This document shows positions 1-9,206 of a DNA stretch of 64,000 bases, one piece after another. The stretch comes from Parachlamydiales bacterium (GTDB lineage Bacteria; Chlamydiota; Chlamydiia; Chlamydiales; JABDDJ01). The notes beneath the pieces were generated by a model. The model saw only the letters and a program-made list of their open reading frames with translations, did not search any database and was not told the origin of the DNA. The position numbers and the translations under genes were made by a program. Every line of letters begins with the position of its first letter. Position 1 is the first letter of the stretch. The stretch is taken from contig JBAZCF010000001.1 in assembly GCA_041671045.1 (NCBI GenBank), forward strand, positions 620,001 through 684,000, read 5' to 3'.

Positions 1-1131
1 TTCCGGGAGGATGCCTGAAGTTATCAATGAAGTGCCTGTGTCTTTATATCTACCGGCAAATTCAACAATAATCCAGTTGCACAAACTGCGTGCGTTGCCG
101 CATTCCTTCAAGGCTTTTTCAAAATATTCGCATGCAGGCTTGTCGCTGACGATAATGAACGAGCTGTCCGGTGAAAGGCCTAAGTCGTTGACATAACGTC
201 TTTCACGTTGTAAAGGCAGCTCAGGTAGAGCTTGGCGAATCTCTTCAATGTATTCATCGGTCAGGATTATCGGAACGAGATCAGGCTCTGGGAAATAACG
301 GTAATCGTCTGCCTGTTCCTTGCGACGCATCATCACAGTTTCTTTCTTTTCAGGATCCCAGCGATAGGTCGCTTGTGTGATGATCTCGTGATGAGGAATT
401 TCAGGATGGTTTTCATAGGCACGGATTTGACGTGCAGACTCGGCATAAAGAGCTAACTCCATATTGGAGAAGCTGTTCATGTTCTTTATTTCGATCTTAT
501 TGCGTAATTCCTTCTCTCCACGCTTACGGACAGAGATGTTGGCGTCCATACGCAAAGATCCTTCTTCCATGTTACAGTCAGAGGCATCGATGTACATTAA
601 TATCGCCCGTACAGCCATCGCATAAGCAACAGCTTCATGCGGAGTATGAATGCAAGGTTCGGAGACAATCTCTACCAAAGGCACGCCAGCACGGTTGTAG
701 TCGACCCCGGCGAAATTGGAGAAATGCTTGAGCATTCCGGCGTCGTCTTCTATATGTACCCTATTAACGGCAAAATGCTTCTCCACACCGTCCACCTCAG
801 CCACGACAGTTCCGCCGATGACGATAGGCTGATCAAACTGAGTGATCTGGAAGTTACGCGGGCTATCAGGATAGAAGTAGGATTTACGGTCGAATTTGCT
901 GAATTTGGCGATATGGGCGTTGATAGCGCAGCCAAATTGTACCGCTTTGCGGACGGCTTCTTTGTTAAGCACCGGCAGGGCACCCGGTTGTCCGGTGCAC
1001 ACTTCAGTAATGTTAGTGTTAGGCTCATCGCCAAAGCGGTTGGGCGCTACACTGAAGAGTTTACTTTTAGTATTCAACTCGGCATGGATCTCTAGTCCGA
1101 TAACTATTTCCCAATCTTGATGATGCGACAT
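1..1131 (-). CDS. gatB: Asp-tRNA(Asn)/Glu-tRNA(Gln) amidotransferase subunit B, 3' end outside window
   Basis: GatB is the tRNA-binding and kinase subunit of the GatCAB complex, which converts Glu-tRNA(Gln) (and Asp-tRNA(Asn)) to the amidated form in the cytoplasm. Translation from the ATG at 1131 begins [19 protein letters not shown] and continues through the family's [18 protein letters not shown] and [16 protein letters not shown] blocks. The reading frame stays open to base 1, so 377 codons are visible out of the usual 475-490. It begins 3 bases after the gatA stop, forming a gatC-gatA-gatB operon. No internal defects are seen in the part present. Confidence 0.95.
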   Translation of the reverse strand, partial: MSHHQDWEIVIGLEIHAELNTKSKLFSVAPNRFGDEPNTNITEVCTGQPGALPVLNKEAVRKAVQFGCAINAHIAKFSKFDRKSYFYPDSPRNFQITQFDQPIVIGGTVVAEVDGVEKHFAVNRVHIEDDAGMLKHFSNFAGVDYNRAGVPLVEIVSEPCIHTPHEAVAYAMAVRAILMYIDASDCNMEEGSLRMDANISVRKRGEKELRNKIEIKNMNSFSNMELALYAESARQIRAYENHPEIPHHEIITQATYRWDPEKKETVMMRRKEQADDYRYFPEPDLVPIILTDEYIEEIRQALPELPLQRERRYVNDLGLSPDSSFIIVSDKPACEYFEKALKECGNARSLCNWIIVEFAGRYKDTGTSLITSGILPE

Positions 1132-1134
1132 ATC

Positions 1135-2604
1135 TTAACCTTGCTTAACGAGTGGGGGCAGATGACTTGAATATTTGGTAGCTGCATCGAAAACATGAGC
1201 AGCTTGCAATACGTTACGGTCGTGCTTTTGCGGTCCGGTCAGCTGCAGTCCTAACGGTAGGTTGTTGGATGTGAATCCGCAGGGGACGCTGACAGAAGGT
1301 AGTCCGCATAAGTTGATCGGGATAGTGTAGATGTCTGCTAGGTACATCTCCAAAGGATCTTTAATAGCGCCGATGCCAAAGGCTTCTGTAGGGGAGACAG
1401 GGGTAGCTACTAGTTGGCAAGTGCGGAAGATTTCCTTGTAGCGGCGGAGCATCAACGTTCTGACTTTCTGAGCCTTCTTGTAATAAGCATCTTGATAGCC
1501 GGAGGAGAGGACATACGTTCCCAGCATGATACGGCGTTTCACTTCAGCACCGAACCCGTCTTCTTTGGACATATCGTAGACTTCATCCAGCGTCTTAGCG
1601 CGAGGTGAACGGTTGCCGTAGCGGATGCCGTCAAAGCGTGCCAAGTTGGTGGAAGCTTCTGCAGTAGCGAGGATATAATAAACAGGCAAAGCATGTTTTA
1701 GAATGGAGAGGTCTACGTCGACAAGCTCAGCACCTTTTTGTTTCAGTACTTCAAGGGACGCCTGGAAGTTTTCTTTCACATCCGCACGCAAACCGTCTAG
1801 GAATTCCCAAGGCACACCGATCTTCCATCCTGCGATATCATCAGAAAATGTGCTTAGATAGTCTTCAGACGGAGCAGGCAAGCTGGTAGAGTCTTTTTCG
1901 CATTGCTTGCCGATGACTTCCATCACTAAAGCCGCGTCTTCAACATTTGCAGCAAAAGGACCGATCTGGTCTAGAGAAGAGGCGTAAGCAACAAGACCGT
2001 AACGTGAGACACGTCCATAAGTAGGTTTAAAACCGACTAAGCCGCACAAGCCTGCAGGTTGACGAATGGAGCCGCCGGTGTCGCTGCCCAGAGCTATTGG
2101 GCAGAGGCGAGCTGCAACAGCCGCAGCAGAACCACCTGAAGAACCTCCAGGTACACGGTTCAAGTCCCAAGGGTTGCGTGTCACTTGCAAAGCGGAGTTC
2201 TCGCATGAAGATCCCATCGCAAATTCATCGCAGTTTGTCTTGCCGATGATGATGGCGTCTTCTTGCAGCAATAACTCTGTCGCTGTGGCGTGGAAGGGGG
2301 CTTTGTAGTTAGTCAGGAATTTAGATCCGCAGGTGGTGATTTCCCCTTGGAAATGGATATTATCTTTTAGGGCGATGGGGATGCCGGCAAGTTTGCCTAG
2401 CGGTTCGCCATTAGCTTTCTTTGCATCCAGGCGTCTTGCAGCTGCTAGGGCAGACTGATGGAAAACAGCAAGGAACGCACCGATCTGGCCATCTAATGTA
2501 TCAATACGATTAAGGAAAGTTTTAACGATCTCTTCCGCTGAAACTTCGCCGCTGAGAAACTTTTTTCTAAGATCGCGGGCTGTGAGTAGGTGAAGTGCTG
2601 CCAT
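1135..2604 (-). CDS. gatA: Asp-tRNA(Asn)/Glu-tRNA(Gln) amidotransferase subunit A
   Basis: GatA is the amidase subunit: it releases ammonia from glutamine or asparagine for transfer to the mischarged tRNA on GatB. The 489-residue length is typical. The amidase-signature Ser-cisSer-Lys triad can be read as Lys80 in ALKDN, Ser155 in PGGSSGG and Ser179 in GSDTGGSIRQPAG. The gene sits 3 bases downstream of gatC and 3 bases upstream of gatB on the same strand, so the three subunits are very likely co-transcribed. Confidence 0.97.
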   Translation of the reverse strand: MAALHLLTARDLRKKFLSGEVSAEEIVKTFLNRIDTLDGQIGAFLAVFHQSALAAARRLDAKKANGEPLGKLAGIPIALKDNIHFQGEITTCGSKFLTNYKAPFHATATELLLQEDAIIIGKTNCDEFAMGSSCENSALQVTRNPWDLNRVPGGSSGGSAAAVAARLCPIALGSDTGGSIRQPAGLCGLVGFKPTYGRVSRYGLVAYASSLDQIGPFAANVEDAALVMEVIGKQCEKDSTSLPAPSEDYLSTFSDDIAGWKIGVPWEFLDGLRADVKENFQASLEVLKQKGAELVDVDLSILKHALPVYYILATAEASTNLARFDGIRYGNRSPRAKTLDEVYDMSKEDGFGAEVKRRIMLGTYVLSSGYQDAYYKKAQKVRTLMLRRYKEIFRTCQLVATPVSPTEAFGIGAIKDPLEMYLADIYTIPINLCGLPSVSVPCGFTSNNLPLGLQLTGPQKHDRNVLQAAHVFDAATKYSSHLPPLVKQG

Positions 2605-2607
2605 GTA

Positions 2608-2907
2608 TTACCGCCCTTTTATCACTGTAGGTACTTTGATCATGCCGCCTGTATGGGAAGGGGCATTGCTTAGGAAAACTTCACGCGGTAGAGTTGCGCC
2701 GACTTCGTCTTCACGGAAGGCATTCGCGACATCTTCTAAAACGTGGTTACAGGGCGGAACGCCTTCGGTATCAATGACTTGAAGAGTCTCAAAATAGTTT
2801 AATATTTTCTCTAAGTCTTTTAGTAGGTTTTCCTCTTCCTCTTCTGTGCATTCGATACGGCAGAGTTTGGAGAGGAATTGGATAGTTTCATGATTAAGTT
2901 TAGCCAT
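2608..2907 (-). CDS. gatC: Asp-tRNA(Asn)/Glu-tRNA(Gln) amidotransferase subunit C
   Basis: GatC is the small belt subunit that stabilises the GatA-GatB complex. The 99-residue protein from ATG 2907 (MAKLNHETIQFLSKLCRIEC) carries the GatC pattern: an N-terminal helix, an acidic stretch and the LRxD-like FREDEV segment near the middle. The frame stays open up to 2940, but AAAGGAA lies about 9 bases before the ATG at 2907, and the usual GatC length (about 95-100) favours this internal start over the 110-residue reading. It is the first gene of the gatCAB operon. Confidence 0.93.
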   Translation of the reverse strand: MAKLNHETIQFLSKLCRIECTEEEEENLLKDLEKILNYFETLQVIDTEGVPPCNHVLEDVANAFREDEVGATLPREVFLSNAPSHTGGMIKVPTVIKGR

Positions 2908-3095
2908 AGCTAAAACATTCCTTTGCAACGATTTATCCATCGATTCTATACGACAAATCTATAGTTTGCAATGGGGCACTTGCAATTTCAACGTTTGTGT
3001 TTTTTGTGCCTTTTACGACGTTGTTGCTATAAAGATAGGGCAGATTATTCCTCAAGAATTGACTGCATTCGAGGAGCTTCTCCCCACGATGACCC

Positions 3096-3548
3096 TTATT
3101 TTTTCTGATGTTTATGCAATACTAACTGATAACTTTCCAATAATAAGCCCTCAAGTTCTTTAAAAGACCTTTCTGAAGGGTTAGTTATCGCAACCCAACA
3201 CATCCAACCATATACTGGATGGGGGTATAAAGTATCCGGTTCAGTAAAATCATAGGTTCCAGTGATTATTCCTCCTTTCGGAGGCCGCTTGGGTATGGAT
3301 TTAAATAGTTCTAAAAAAGAGAGCTTAGAAATTCCAAAATTTAATCGGAAGAAATTGTCACGATGTAAAGCTGACGCCTTATCATTTTCTCCGTCATGAT
3401 CTTTGATAGTACAGAAATAGGTTCCTCGAGGACTTAGATTGCCTGGATTGTAAAAAAAGCTTGTTTCACCCCATGAATTTATTACTACGATATCAGCAAA
3501 ATTGGTTAGTAGATAATTGGAAATAAAAGAAGGGCTTATTGTATCCAT
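3096..3548 (-). CDS. DUF6194 family protein
   Basis: The translated protein carries blocks I recognise from DUF6194: INSWGETSFFYNPGN, SPRGTYFCTIKDHDGEND, FRLNFGISK, PPKGG and LYPHPVYGWMCWVAITNPS. The family has no established biochemical function. The ATG at 3548 (MDTISPSFISNYLLTNFADI) gives a protein starting where family members usually start. A GTG at 3596 would add 16 hydrophobic residues, and neither start has a clear ribosome binding site. It stands alone between gatC and the LRR-HECT gene with more than 100 bases on each side, on the same strand as both. Members are found in scattered soil bacteria, so acquisition by transfer is plausible but not shown here. Confidence 0.8.
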   Translation of the reverse strand: MDTISPSFISNYLLTNFADIVVINSWGETSFFYNPGNLSPRGTYFCTIKDHDGENDKASALHRDNFFRLNFGISKLSFLELFKSIPKRPPKGGIITGTYDFTEPDTLYPHPVYGWMCWVAITNPSERSFKELEGLLLESYQLVLHKHQKK

Positions 3549-3736
3549 AGCGAGAACACTAATTAACAATGTTTTTTTGATAAACCTAAAGCACACTTTC
3601 AGGCAATTTATTAGGATAATCTATCAGCGATTTCTCAATCAAAATAAAAGGGGATATGCAAAGTTTTATCATCCCAATATGAATTAGATAAGCTCATATG
3701 AAAATCAAGGAATAACCCCTTAATAACTATGGGTAA

Positions 3737-6700
3737 CTAGGACATACTAAAGCCTCCAATCTTGATCATCACCTCCAACTCATTGTAAACCTCGTTTTTA
3801 TTAAGCATCTTAGGCAATTCTAACTGGTTTGAGCATGTATGTGCACCAGAGGATTCTTCAAAAGGTTTCAATACAATGACTATCTTTTTAAGTTCTCCAT
3901 TTTCATTATAGCTTAAAGCCTCAGATCCTGTGGCATACACTAATAACGCCTTAACTTTAGCGTCCGAAACTTCCATAACCCATTCTATTACCCAACCTAA
4001 ATAGTCATTTGCCATTGCTCTGTCGGCGTCATTAGCCACTTCACCCCAGCCGGCAAGGGCTAAGTTTTGAGCGACTTCCTTGTTGGAAAACTTCCCTTGG
4101 ACACGTTCCTGCATAGGTTCAATGATAAAGCGATTTGCCCACACAGGATGCAATTTAGAGAACCCGCAGAGCAAAGAATACATCGGCATAGCCCTGAATT
4201 TATAATCGTTTCTAAGTTCTTCTGTGAAAAACTTCTGAAGCATTTGCAAATTATTTTTAGTTATCTTTCCCTCTGGATCCAGTCCCGGAATGTCACACCC
4301 AAGAATAGCATACTTTTCTTCCAATGGGAGAATTTCAATCAGAGCTTCTTCCACAGAATTCGCTTCAGCAAAGTTTATAAAAGAAGCTATTTTCTGATCC
4401 TTTTTGTAATCCTCACCTAATAGAAAACCCAATTCTCTAGGTAATAGATCTTCATAAGTTTTTTCTACTATTTCCTGAGGCGCCCTGACTATCTTGTGAA
4501 AGAATTCACTGTTGAAAACTTGTCCAATGGGGAATTTTCCATCCATCCTGCAAATAAAGGCCAATAGTATGCCCACAGATGTGAATAGCTCTTTCTTTGA
4601 CTCAGGGTGGGTTGACATAGGCCAGCCCTGTTCCAAGTACTTTGCAATAAATAAGGAAAATATTTTAGTTAGTAAATTTCTAGACAATCCCCCCATATCA
4701 GACCCGACACTATCTTCATAAATAACATTTAAATCAGTGTGTTCAGATGTGATATTTTTACCGATGAAAAGGAATATTTCCTCAAACTTTTCGTTTATAT
4801 TTTTCTCGTTAACACTTATTTTCAGAGCCTTATAAGGTGCTGAGGGGCTGATTCTATAATTGTATATCCAATTCAAATCCTTCACGTTTCGCAGTATTGC
4901 TTCAGATATATACTCTATCTGATTTCCAATGACGTTGAGGGTCATTAAAGAGGGTATTAACCCAAGACCCTCAGGCAAAGATTCTAGTAGATTCACACTT
5001 AAGTCCAATCTCTCCAAAGTTTGTAGTTCTCTAATATTTTCAGGGATAGATTTGAGCTCGCAATTACTTAGATAAAGACTTTTTAAGGATTTTAGACTAC
5101 ACAATCCTTCAGGAAATAATTCAAAGTTATTATTTCCTAAATCAAAACTTACAAGTTTAGTTAAATCGCCCACCTCAGTAGGTAAGGATGAAAGATTATT
5201 TTCATACAATGAAAAGATAACTAATTGATTTAATAAGCCTATTTCATTGGGAAGCTTGTCTATTTGATTGTATTTCAAATAAAGTTCCCGAAGATTGCTC
5301 AGCTTTCCTATTTCAATTGGAATTGTCTTTATCTTATTTTTGCTCATCTCCAATTTTTCCAAACCGGTAAGAGCCGTGAGCTCTTTAGGCAGCTCCTCAA
5401 AGGCGTTTCCAAATAAATTCAGGATTTTAACCTTGTCTAACAGCTCTAAACCTGCCGGTAAGGATTTTAACTGATTGTATTGAAGAAATACTTTTTCTAA
5501 TTTGGAAAGTTGACGGAACTCATCCGGAAGTCTTTCCAGCTTGTTGCTCATCAACCTAAGTCTTGTCAGATTCCTTAATTCTCCTAATTCTTTAGGGAGC
5601 GATGTAAGCTGATTATTTCCAATATTTAGCTTTTTGAGGGCTTGAAGTTTTCCTATTTCAGACGGCAATTCCTTTAGCCCACACCATTCCATCCATAGGA
5701 TTTCCAAGTTGGAAAGCTTGAAAATTTCAACAGGAAAGTTGTTTAGGCTTGTTTGTGAAAGAATCAGTTCACTTAAGGAAGCTAAGTTCCCCATCTCAGG
5801 AGGGAGCAGAGAAAGCTCTTTATTTCCTAAAAGCGAAAGACTTTCAAGTTTATTTAGTTTACCCACCTCACTGGGAACATCCTTCAATAAATTATTTTCA
5901 AGAACGAGTTTTCTTAGATTTGTTAATCCTCCAATACCTGTAGGAACATAAGTCAGTTTGTTTTTTGAAAGATCTAACTCTTCCAATTCTGGAAGGTTTT
6001 CAATCTCATTTTTCAACGAGGATTCCAACTTAAAAAAAGCGAACACGTTACTTATTACATGCACAGCTCTATTGTAGTAAGTATTTGAGATTTCATTATT
6101 GCGAAGATTCAAACACTTTAAATTTTTTAGGCCGTAGACTTCCGTTGGAATACGCTGGAACTTATTGGTCGTTAAAATAAGCTTTGTTAAATGGGACAAC
6201 CCCTCAAAGCTAGCAGGTAGCGAGGTCAGCTTATTCGATGCCAATTCCAAGGTCTTTAGCGTTGTTAAATGGCACAGCTCTGCAGGAAGTTCAGTTAACT
6301 TATTTAATGATAAATTGAGACTTTCCAAATGGCGTAAATTGCGAATTTCAGAAGGAATACTTTCAATATTGTTATTATATAAATCCAATACTCTTAGGTT
6401 TGGAAGAGTACATATCTCATGAGGAAATTCCCCTAAAGAATTATTGTTTAATATCACTTCCTGTAGCTTCTGAAGCTGACCCAAACCCTCCAAACCATTG
6501 GAAGAGGTGATGTTGCAATTCATAAGAGTCAAACTTTCCAGATTCGGAAAGCTTCTAAGAATGTCTTTGATACTTTCTGTACTTATACGTCTTACCGAAA
6601 CGAAAGAAAAATATTTAAGATCTGTAGAAAATTCCCCGAAAGTAGCGTTCAAACCTTCTAATTTATCAAACCCTAGTCGCGTTAATGGAATTTTATAGCG

Positions 6701-7246
6701 GTTAATTGCTGCTACAACGACAGCATTAACAATTTGTTTCCTGGGTGTTTTGGCTAATAAACATTTAAGAATCGCAACAGCTTCCTCACCCTCTAAAGTG
6801 GGGAGGCCTAATTTTTTAATCAGTTTTTTGTCTGCTTGGTCAAGATCTTTATATTCTTCCAGGCAAAGAAGCTGCCTCTCTTGGTCATCGTTTAATTTCA
6901 CAATATTTCCAAAAATATCCTTTTCACTTTCTTCAGTAAGACGGTCCACGATGGGATATAATATCTCCGGAAGTAGCAGATCATTGATCAAAGAGCTAAC
7001 TTGGTTACCACTTGTTTGCGGTTCAGTTTTGAGAATATATTTTGCGTATTGGCTATTATGGGTTAATAATTTAATCAATTCGAGTTTTTTGGAAGCCTTG
7101 CATTCCAAATTAACATTTTGAAAGATGCTTTTTATTGTATTTAGTTGTTCTGAGTTAAATGACCTAGTGTAAGGTGTGGATACGAGTGATGAGTGTACAG
7201 GAAGTGATACGTCTACTTGTTTAGAAATCCCACTTATCCCACTCAT
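3737..7246 (-). CDS. Leucine-rich-repeat protein with C-terminal HECT-type E3 ubiquitin ligase domain
   Basis: This 1169-residue protein has an N-terminal region without clear motifs (about 1-230), then some two dozen 23-residue leucine-rich repeats of the LxxLxLxxNxLxxLPxEI type (about 233-780), then a domain matching eukaryotic HECT ligases (about 810-1169). HECT hallmarks that can be read are D850-MGGLSR in the N-lobe (family DxGGLxRE), the C-lobe block VYATGSEAL (family FVTGSxxVP), AHTC1138SNQLELP around the expected catalytic cysteine (family HTCFNxLxLP), and Phe at position -4 from the C-terminus (GGFSMS), a residue needed for catalysis in studied HECTs. HECT enzymes carry ubiquitin as a thioester before passing it to a substrate, and LRRs commonly select the substrate. 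Bacteria lack ubiquitin, so the expected target is in the host cell. No signal peptide is visible, so type III secretion is inferred rather than seen. The gene is monocistronic. Confidence 0.88.
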   Translation of the reverse strand: MSGISGISKQVDVSLPVHSSLVSTPYTRSFNSEQLNTIKSIFQNVNLECKASKKLELIKLLTHNSQYAKYILKTEPQTSGNQVSSLINDLLLPEILYPIVDRLTEESEKDIFGNIVKLNDDQERQLLCLEEYKDLDQADKKLIKKLGLPTLEGEEAVAILKCLLAKTPRKQIVNAVVVAAINRYKIPLTRLGFDKLEGLNATFGEFSTDLKYFSFVSVRRISTESIKDILRSFPNLESLTLMNCNITSSNGLEGLGQLQKLQEVILNNNSLGEFPHEICTLPNLRVLDLYNNNIESIPSEIRNLRHLESLNLSLNKLTELPAELCHLTTLKTLELASNKLTSLPASFEGLSHLTKLILTTNKFQRIPTEVYGLKNLKCLNLRNNEISNTYYNRAVHVISNVFAFFKLESSLKNEIENLPELEELDLSKNKLTYVPTGIGGLTNLRKLVLENNLLKDVPSEVGKLNKLESLSLLGNKELSLLPPEMGNLASLSELILSQTSLNNFPVEIFKLSNLEILWMEWCGLKELPSEIGKLQALKKLNIGNNQLTSLPKELGELRNLTRLRLMSNKLERLPDEFRQLSKLEKVFLQYNQLKSLPAGLELLDKVKILNLFGNAFEELPKELTALTGLEKLEMSKNKIKTIPIEIGKLSNLRELYLKYNQIDKLPNEIGLLNQLVIFSLYENNLSSLPTEVGDLTKLVSFDLGNNNFELFPEGLCSLKSLKSLYLSNCELKSIPENIRELQTLERLDLSVNLLESLPEGLGLIPSLMTLNVIGNQIEYISEAILRNVKDLNWIYNYRISPSAPYKALKISVNEKNINEKFEEIFLFIGKNITSEHTDLNVIYEDSVGSDMGGLSRNLLTKIFSLFIAKYLEQGWPMSTHPESKKELFTSVGILLAFICRMDGKFPIGQVFNSEFFHKIVRAPQEIVEKTYEDLLPRELGFLLGEDYKKDQKIASFINFAEANSVEEALIEILPLEEKYAILGCDIPGLDPEGKITKNNLQMLQKFFTEELRNDYKFRAMPMYSLLCGFSKLHPVWANRFIIEPMQERVQGKFSNKEVAQNLALAGWGEVANDADRAMANDYLGWVIEWVMEVSDAKVKALLVYATGSEALSYNENGELKKIVIVLKPFEESSGAHTCSNQLELPKMLNKNEVYNELEVMIKIGGFSMS

Positions 7247-7658
7247 AATTAACCTCTGTTAATTAATCGTTAGCTGTTCTTTATTATAAACTTAATAATT
7301 TTATTTTTATAAAGTTATTAAAATTATAAAAAAGCACCTACTCTATGGAATAAAAAATAGTGATCAGGTTAATGTGTTAATTTTGTGAAAATTCCTTCAT
7401 AATCCTTAATAATTTAAACTGTCAGTATCTATCTGCAAGAGATGTGCCATAAATGCCTAAACCTGTCCTAGTATAGGAGTGCGACAATAAATCGCGTTTG
7501 CTTCGCAAAATAGAATTGTGGCCATGAACATTACATAACATCTCAATGTATTCACTTAATCTAACCTATAGCATCGCTCTAGGTAACCGAATGCCACTTC
7601 TTGCTGCCTAAGACGTATTTCATAAAGGGTTATCCGAAATACAAATCATTTTCAGCTG
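7247..7658. other. Intergenic region, 412 bp, no gene recognised
   Basis: AT-rich DNA upstream of the LRR-HECT gene. No credible reading frame, RNA gene or long repeat was found. The first 120 bases are the likely promoter region of the ligase gene. The stretch from about 7430 to 7620 is less AT-rich and could be a decayed coding remnant, but no translation of it is recognisable. Confidence 0.5.
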
Positions 7659-8546
7659 TTATTTGAAATTTACGGAAAGGGGATTGTTTATAACAAAATA
7701 AGAAAATTCTACTCCCGATTTCCATCTTGAATAAAAGCTAATAGGTAAGTAATCAATATCTGCTTCACAAATTCCTTCAAGAAAAAATATTAATGGATCT
7801 TTTTTTTGATAGATATCCCAGAAGATTTCCATTTCTTTTTTATAGATTGAAACTAGATCTAATACTTCGGAAGAGGTGGGATTTCCCATAAATGCTATTG
7901 GCTCGCATGGGCAATCTATAGGGGGTGTAGGCGAAATTACAGCGTAAACATCGGTGCGTAAAAAGAAATGTCCCCATTTTTGCTTTTGATGATTTTCAAA
8001 GGCTATTGAACTTTCTTCCCCAAAGCCTAGTAATACTCCTAATAATACCTGACTATGTTTGATAATTTTTTCAAGAGGTTGCTGGTTTTCTAGTTGTAAA
8101 ATAAACGATTCATAATTGAAATCTTCTCCCAGAATGGACTTAAATAGGTTTGATTTTATTTTTAAACAATGTTTTAATGATTTTTTGTTTATGATAAACA
8201 AATCAATCACTGTGAAATGTTCATTAGTAGTTTCGTACCAATTACAAATGAAATTTTCTGAAAATTCTTTTGAATGAAAATTATTCTTTACAAAGTAATT
8301 AAAACCTTTTAACCAAAGTCTATCCTCTAATAACATGTTCGGACATTCAATTATCCCAACAGAAAGACTAACAGGTTTATTTGAAAAATAAAGAGTATAA
8401 GCTGCTTGATTCCATCTAAAGTTTGTTTTAACAAACTCCTTCATGTAAAAAATTTCTTCAGGAGAAATCTTCTCTAACATGTCATTTATCACACCTCCCC
8501 TTAGAGAGGTCGTGAAAAATATTAGAAATAAAAGTAATACTTTCAT
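7659..8546 (-). CDS. Secreted protein of unknown function
   Basis: I do not recognise this 295-residue protein. It begins MKVLLLFLIFFTTSLRGG, a signal peptide with probable cleavage near residue 17. The mature part is rich in aromatic residues and contains a Cys-Pro-Cys segment (PPIDCPCEPIAF) about two thirds along, plus a few other cysteines that could form disulfides in the periplasm. No membrane segments follow the signal. Its ATG overlaps the stop of the upstream gene by four bases (ATGA), so the two are translationally coupled and probably act together. Very AT-rich codon use resembles the neighbouring accessory genes. Confidence 0.7.
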   Translation of the reverse strand: MKVLLLFLIFFTTSLRGGVINDMLEKISPEEIFYMKEFVKTNFRWNQAAYTLYFSNKPVSLSVGIIECPNMLLEDRLWLKGFNYFVKNNFHSKEFSENFICNWYETTNEHFTVIDLFIINKKSLKHCLKIKSNLFKSILGEDFNYESFILQLENQQPLEKIIKHSQVLLGVLLGFGEESSIAFENHQKQKWGHFFLRTDVYAVISPTPPIDCPCEPIAFMGNPTSSEVLDLVSIYKKEMEIFWDIYQKKDPLIFFLEGICEADIDYLPISFYSRWKSGVEFSYFVINNPLSVNFK

Positions 8547-8842
8547 TTTTGGTGATTGTCAATATTTCTGCAAATCATAGCTTCCTGAACATTTTTACAA
8601 CCACAAATTGAACATGTCCATACAAAAAATCCATTCAATTCATGAAGGGTTGTCCAGTTTCCTTGGTGCAGTACAATGATCCCGTTAGGAGTTGATTGAA
8701 GTGCATCTACTTTAAACCAATTATCTAAAATGGATAAATATATACCGTCTTCACATGCAATAATCTTTTGGATACTTGAGTCATTATATTCACTTTCAAC
8801 TTCTGAAGAATGGACATTACCAAAAGAAAGGCAAATCATCAA
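8543..8842 (-). CDS. Small secreted cysteine-containing protein, 5' end displaced by a homopolymer frameshift
   Basis: The frame encodes 99 residues, starting MMICLSFGNVHSSEVE, and ends with a compact cysteine motif, WTCSICGCKNVQEAMICRN, that could bind a metal or form disulfides. The family is not recognised. The first residues look like the second half of a signal peptide. A better start, ATG at 8867 preceded by AAAAGG six bases upstream, lies in a different frame only because of a run of eight T (minus strand). With seven T the protein would begin MNFFSYFFLMICLSFGN, a complete signal peptide. As written, translation from that ATG stops after four codons. The gene is coupled to the downstream 295-residue secreted protein through an ATGA overlap. 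Confidence 0.6.
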   Translation of the reverse strand: MMICLSFGNVHSSEVESEYNDSSIQKIIACEDGIYLSILDNWFKVDALQSTPNGIIVLHQGNWTTLHELNGFFVWTCSICGCKNVQEAMICRNIDNHQK

Positions 8843-8867
8843 AAAAAAGTAACTAAAAAAAATTCAT
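8843..8867 (-). other. Homopolymer tract separating the best start codon from the downstream frame
   Basis: On the minus strand, ATG at 8867-8865 is followed by AA, eight T (8862-8855) and AG, giving an immediate TAG in frame. Removing one T joins this ATG to the long frame that ends at 8543. A Shine-Dalgarno-like AAAAGG precedes the ATG. The tract could be a recent inactivating indel, a phase-variable or slippage site, or a sequencing error. Confidence 0.6.
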
Positions 8868-9206
8868 ATTTAGCCTTTTGTTAAAGTGATTTTTCGTCAA
8901 AAGATGGAGAAAGACGTTTTAAAATGCAATTAAAATAATTATTAACATTAGATGTGAAAGATTAAATTGCTTAAAGATTTAAATATTGGTTTAAGCTTTA
9001 TAATGACCACAAAGCATGACATTATCAATACTGTTAAAAGAGATGTGGTCTTAAAACTGCCCTTAGACAATTTTTCATGACTATTTCCGCATAGAATTTT
9101 CTTAAATGTCTGAACCAGGAGTGAAGATAAATCATTTTTAGAATCCCTAACAATCCTTGACTGATATCTGTCAGCACTGTGAAAATACCAAGAGATAAAA
9201 GCTGAA
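8868..9206. other. Intergenic region, 339 bp, no gene recognised
   Basis: AT-rich spacer between hipT and the secreted-protein pair. Two overlapping minus-strand frames here (ending at 8948 and 9034) overlap the hipT 3' end, resemble no family I know and lack ribosome binding sites, so they are not called. The 8868-8890 part holds the ribosome binding site of the small secreted protein gene. Confidence 0.4.

Noticed and set aside
2966..3163. Plus-strand frame upstream of gatC
   Set aside because: No ribosome binding site, overlaps the 3' end of the DUF6194 gene on the other strand and resembles no protein family.
4067..4420. Plus-strand frames inside the LRR-HECT gene, including 5709-5951 and 6750-7121
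   Set aside because: They are opposite-strand shadows of a long gene with clear domains; none has a family or a start signal.
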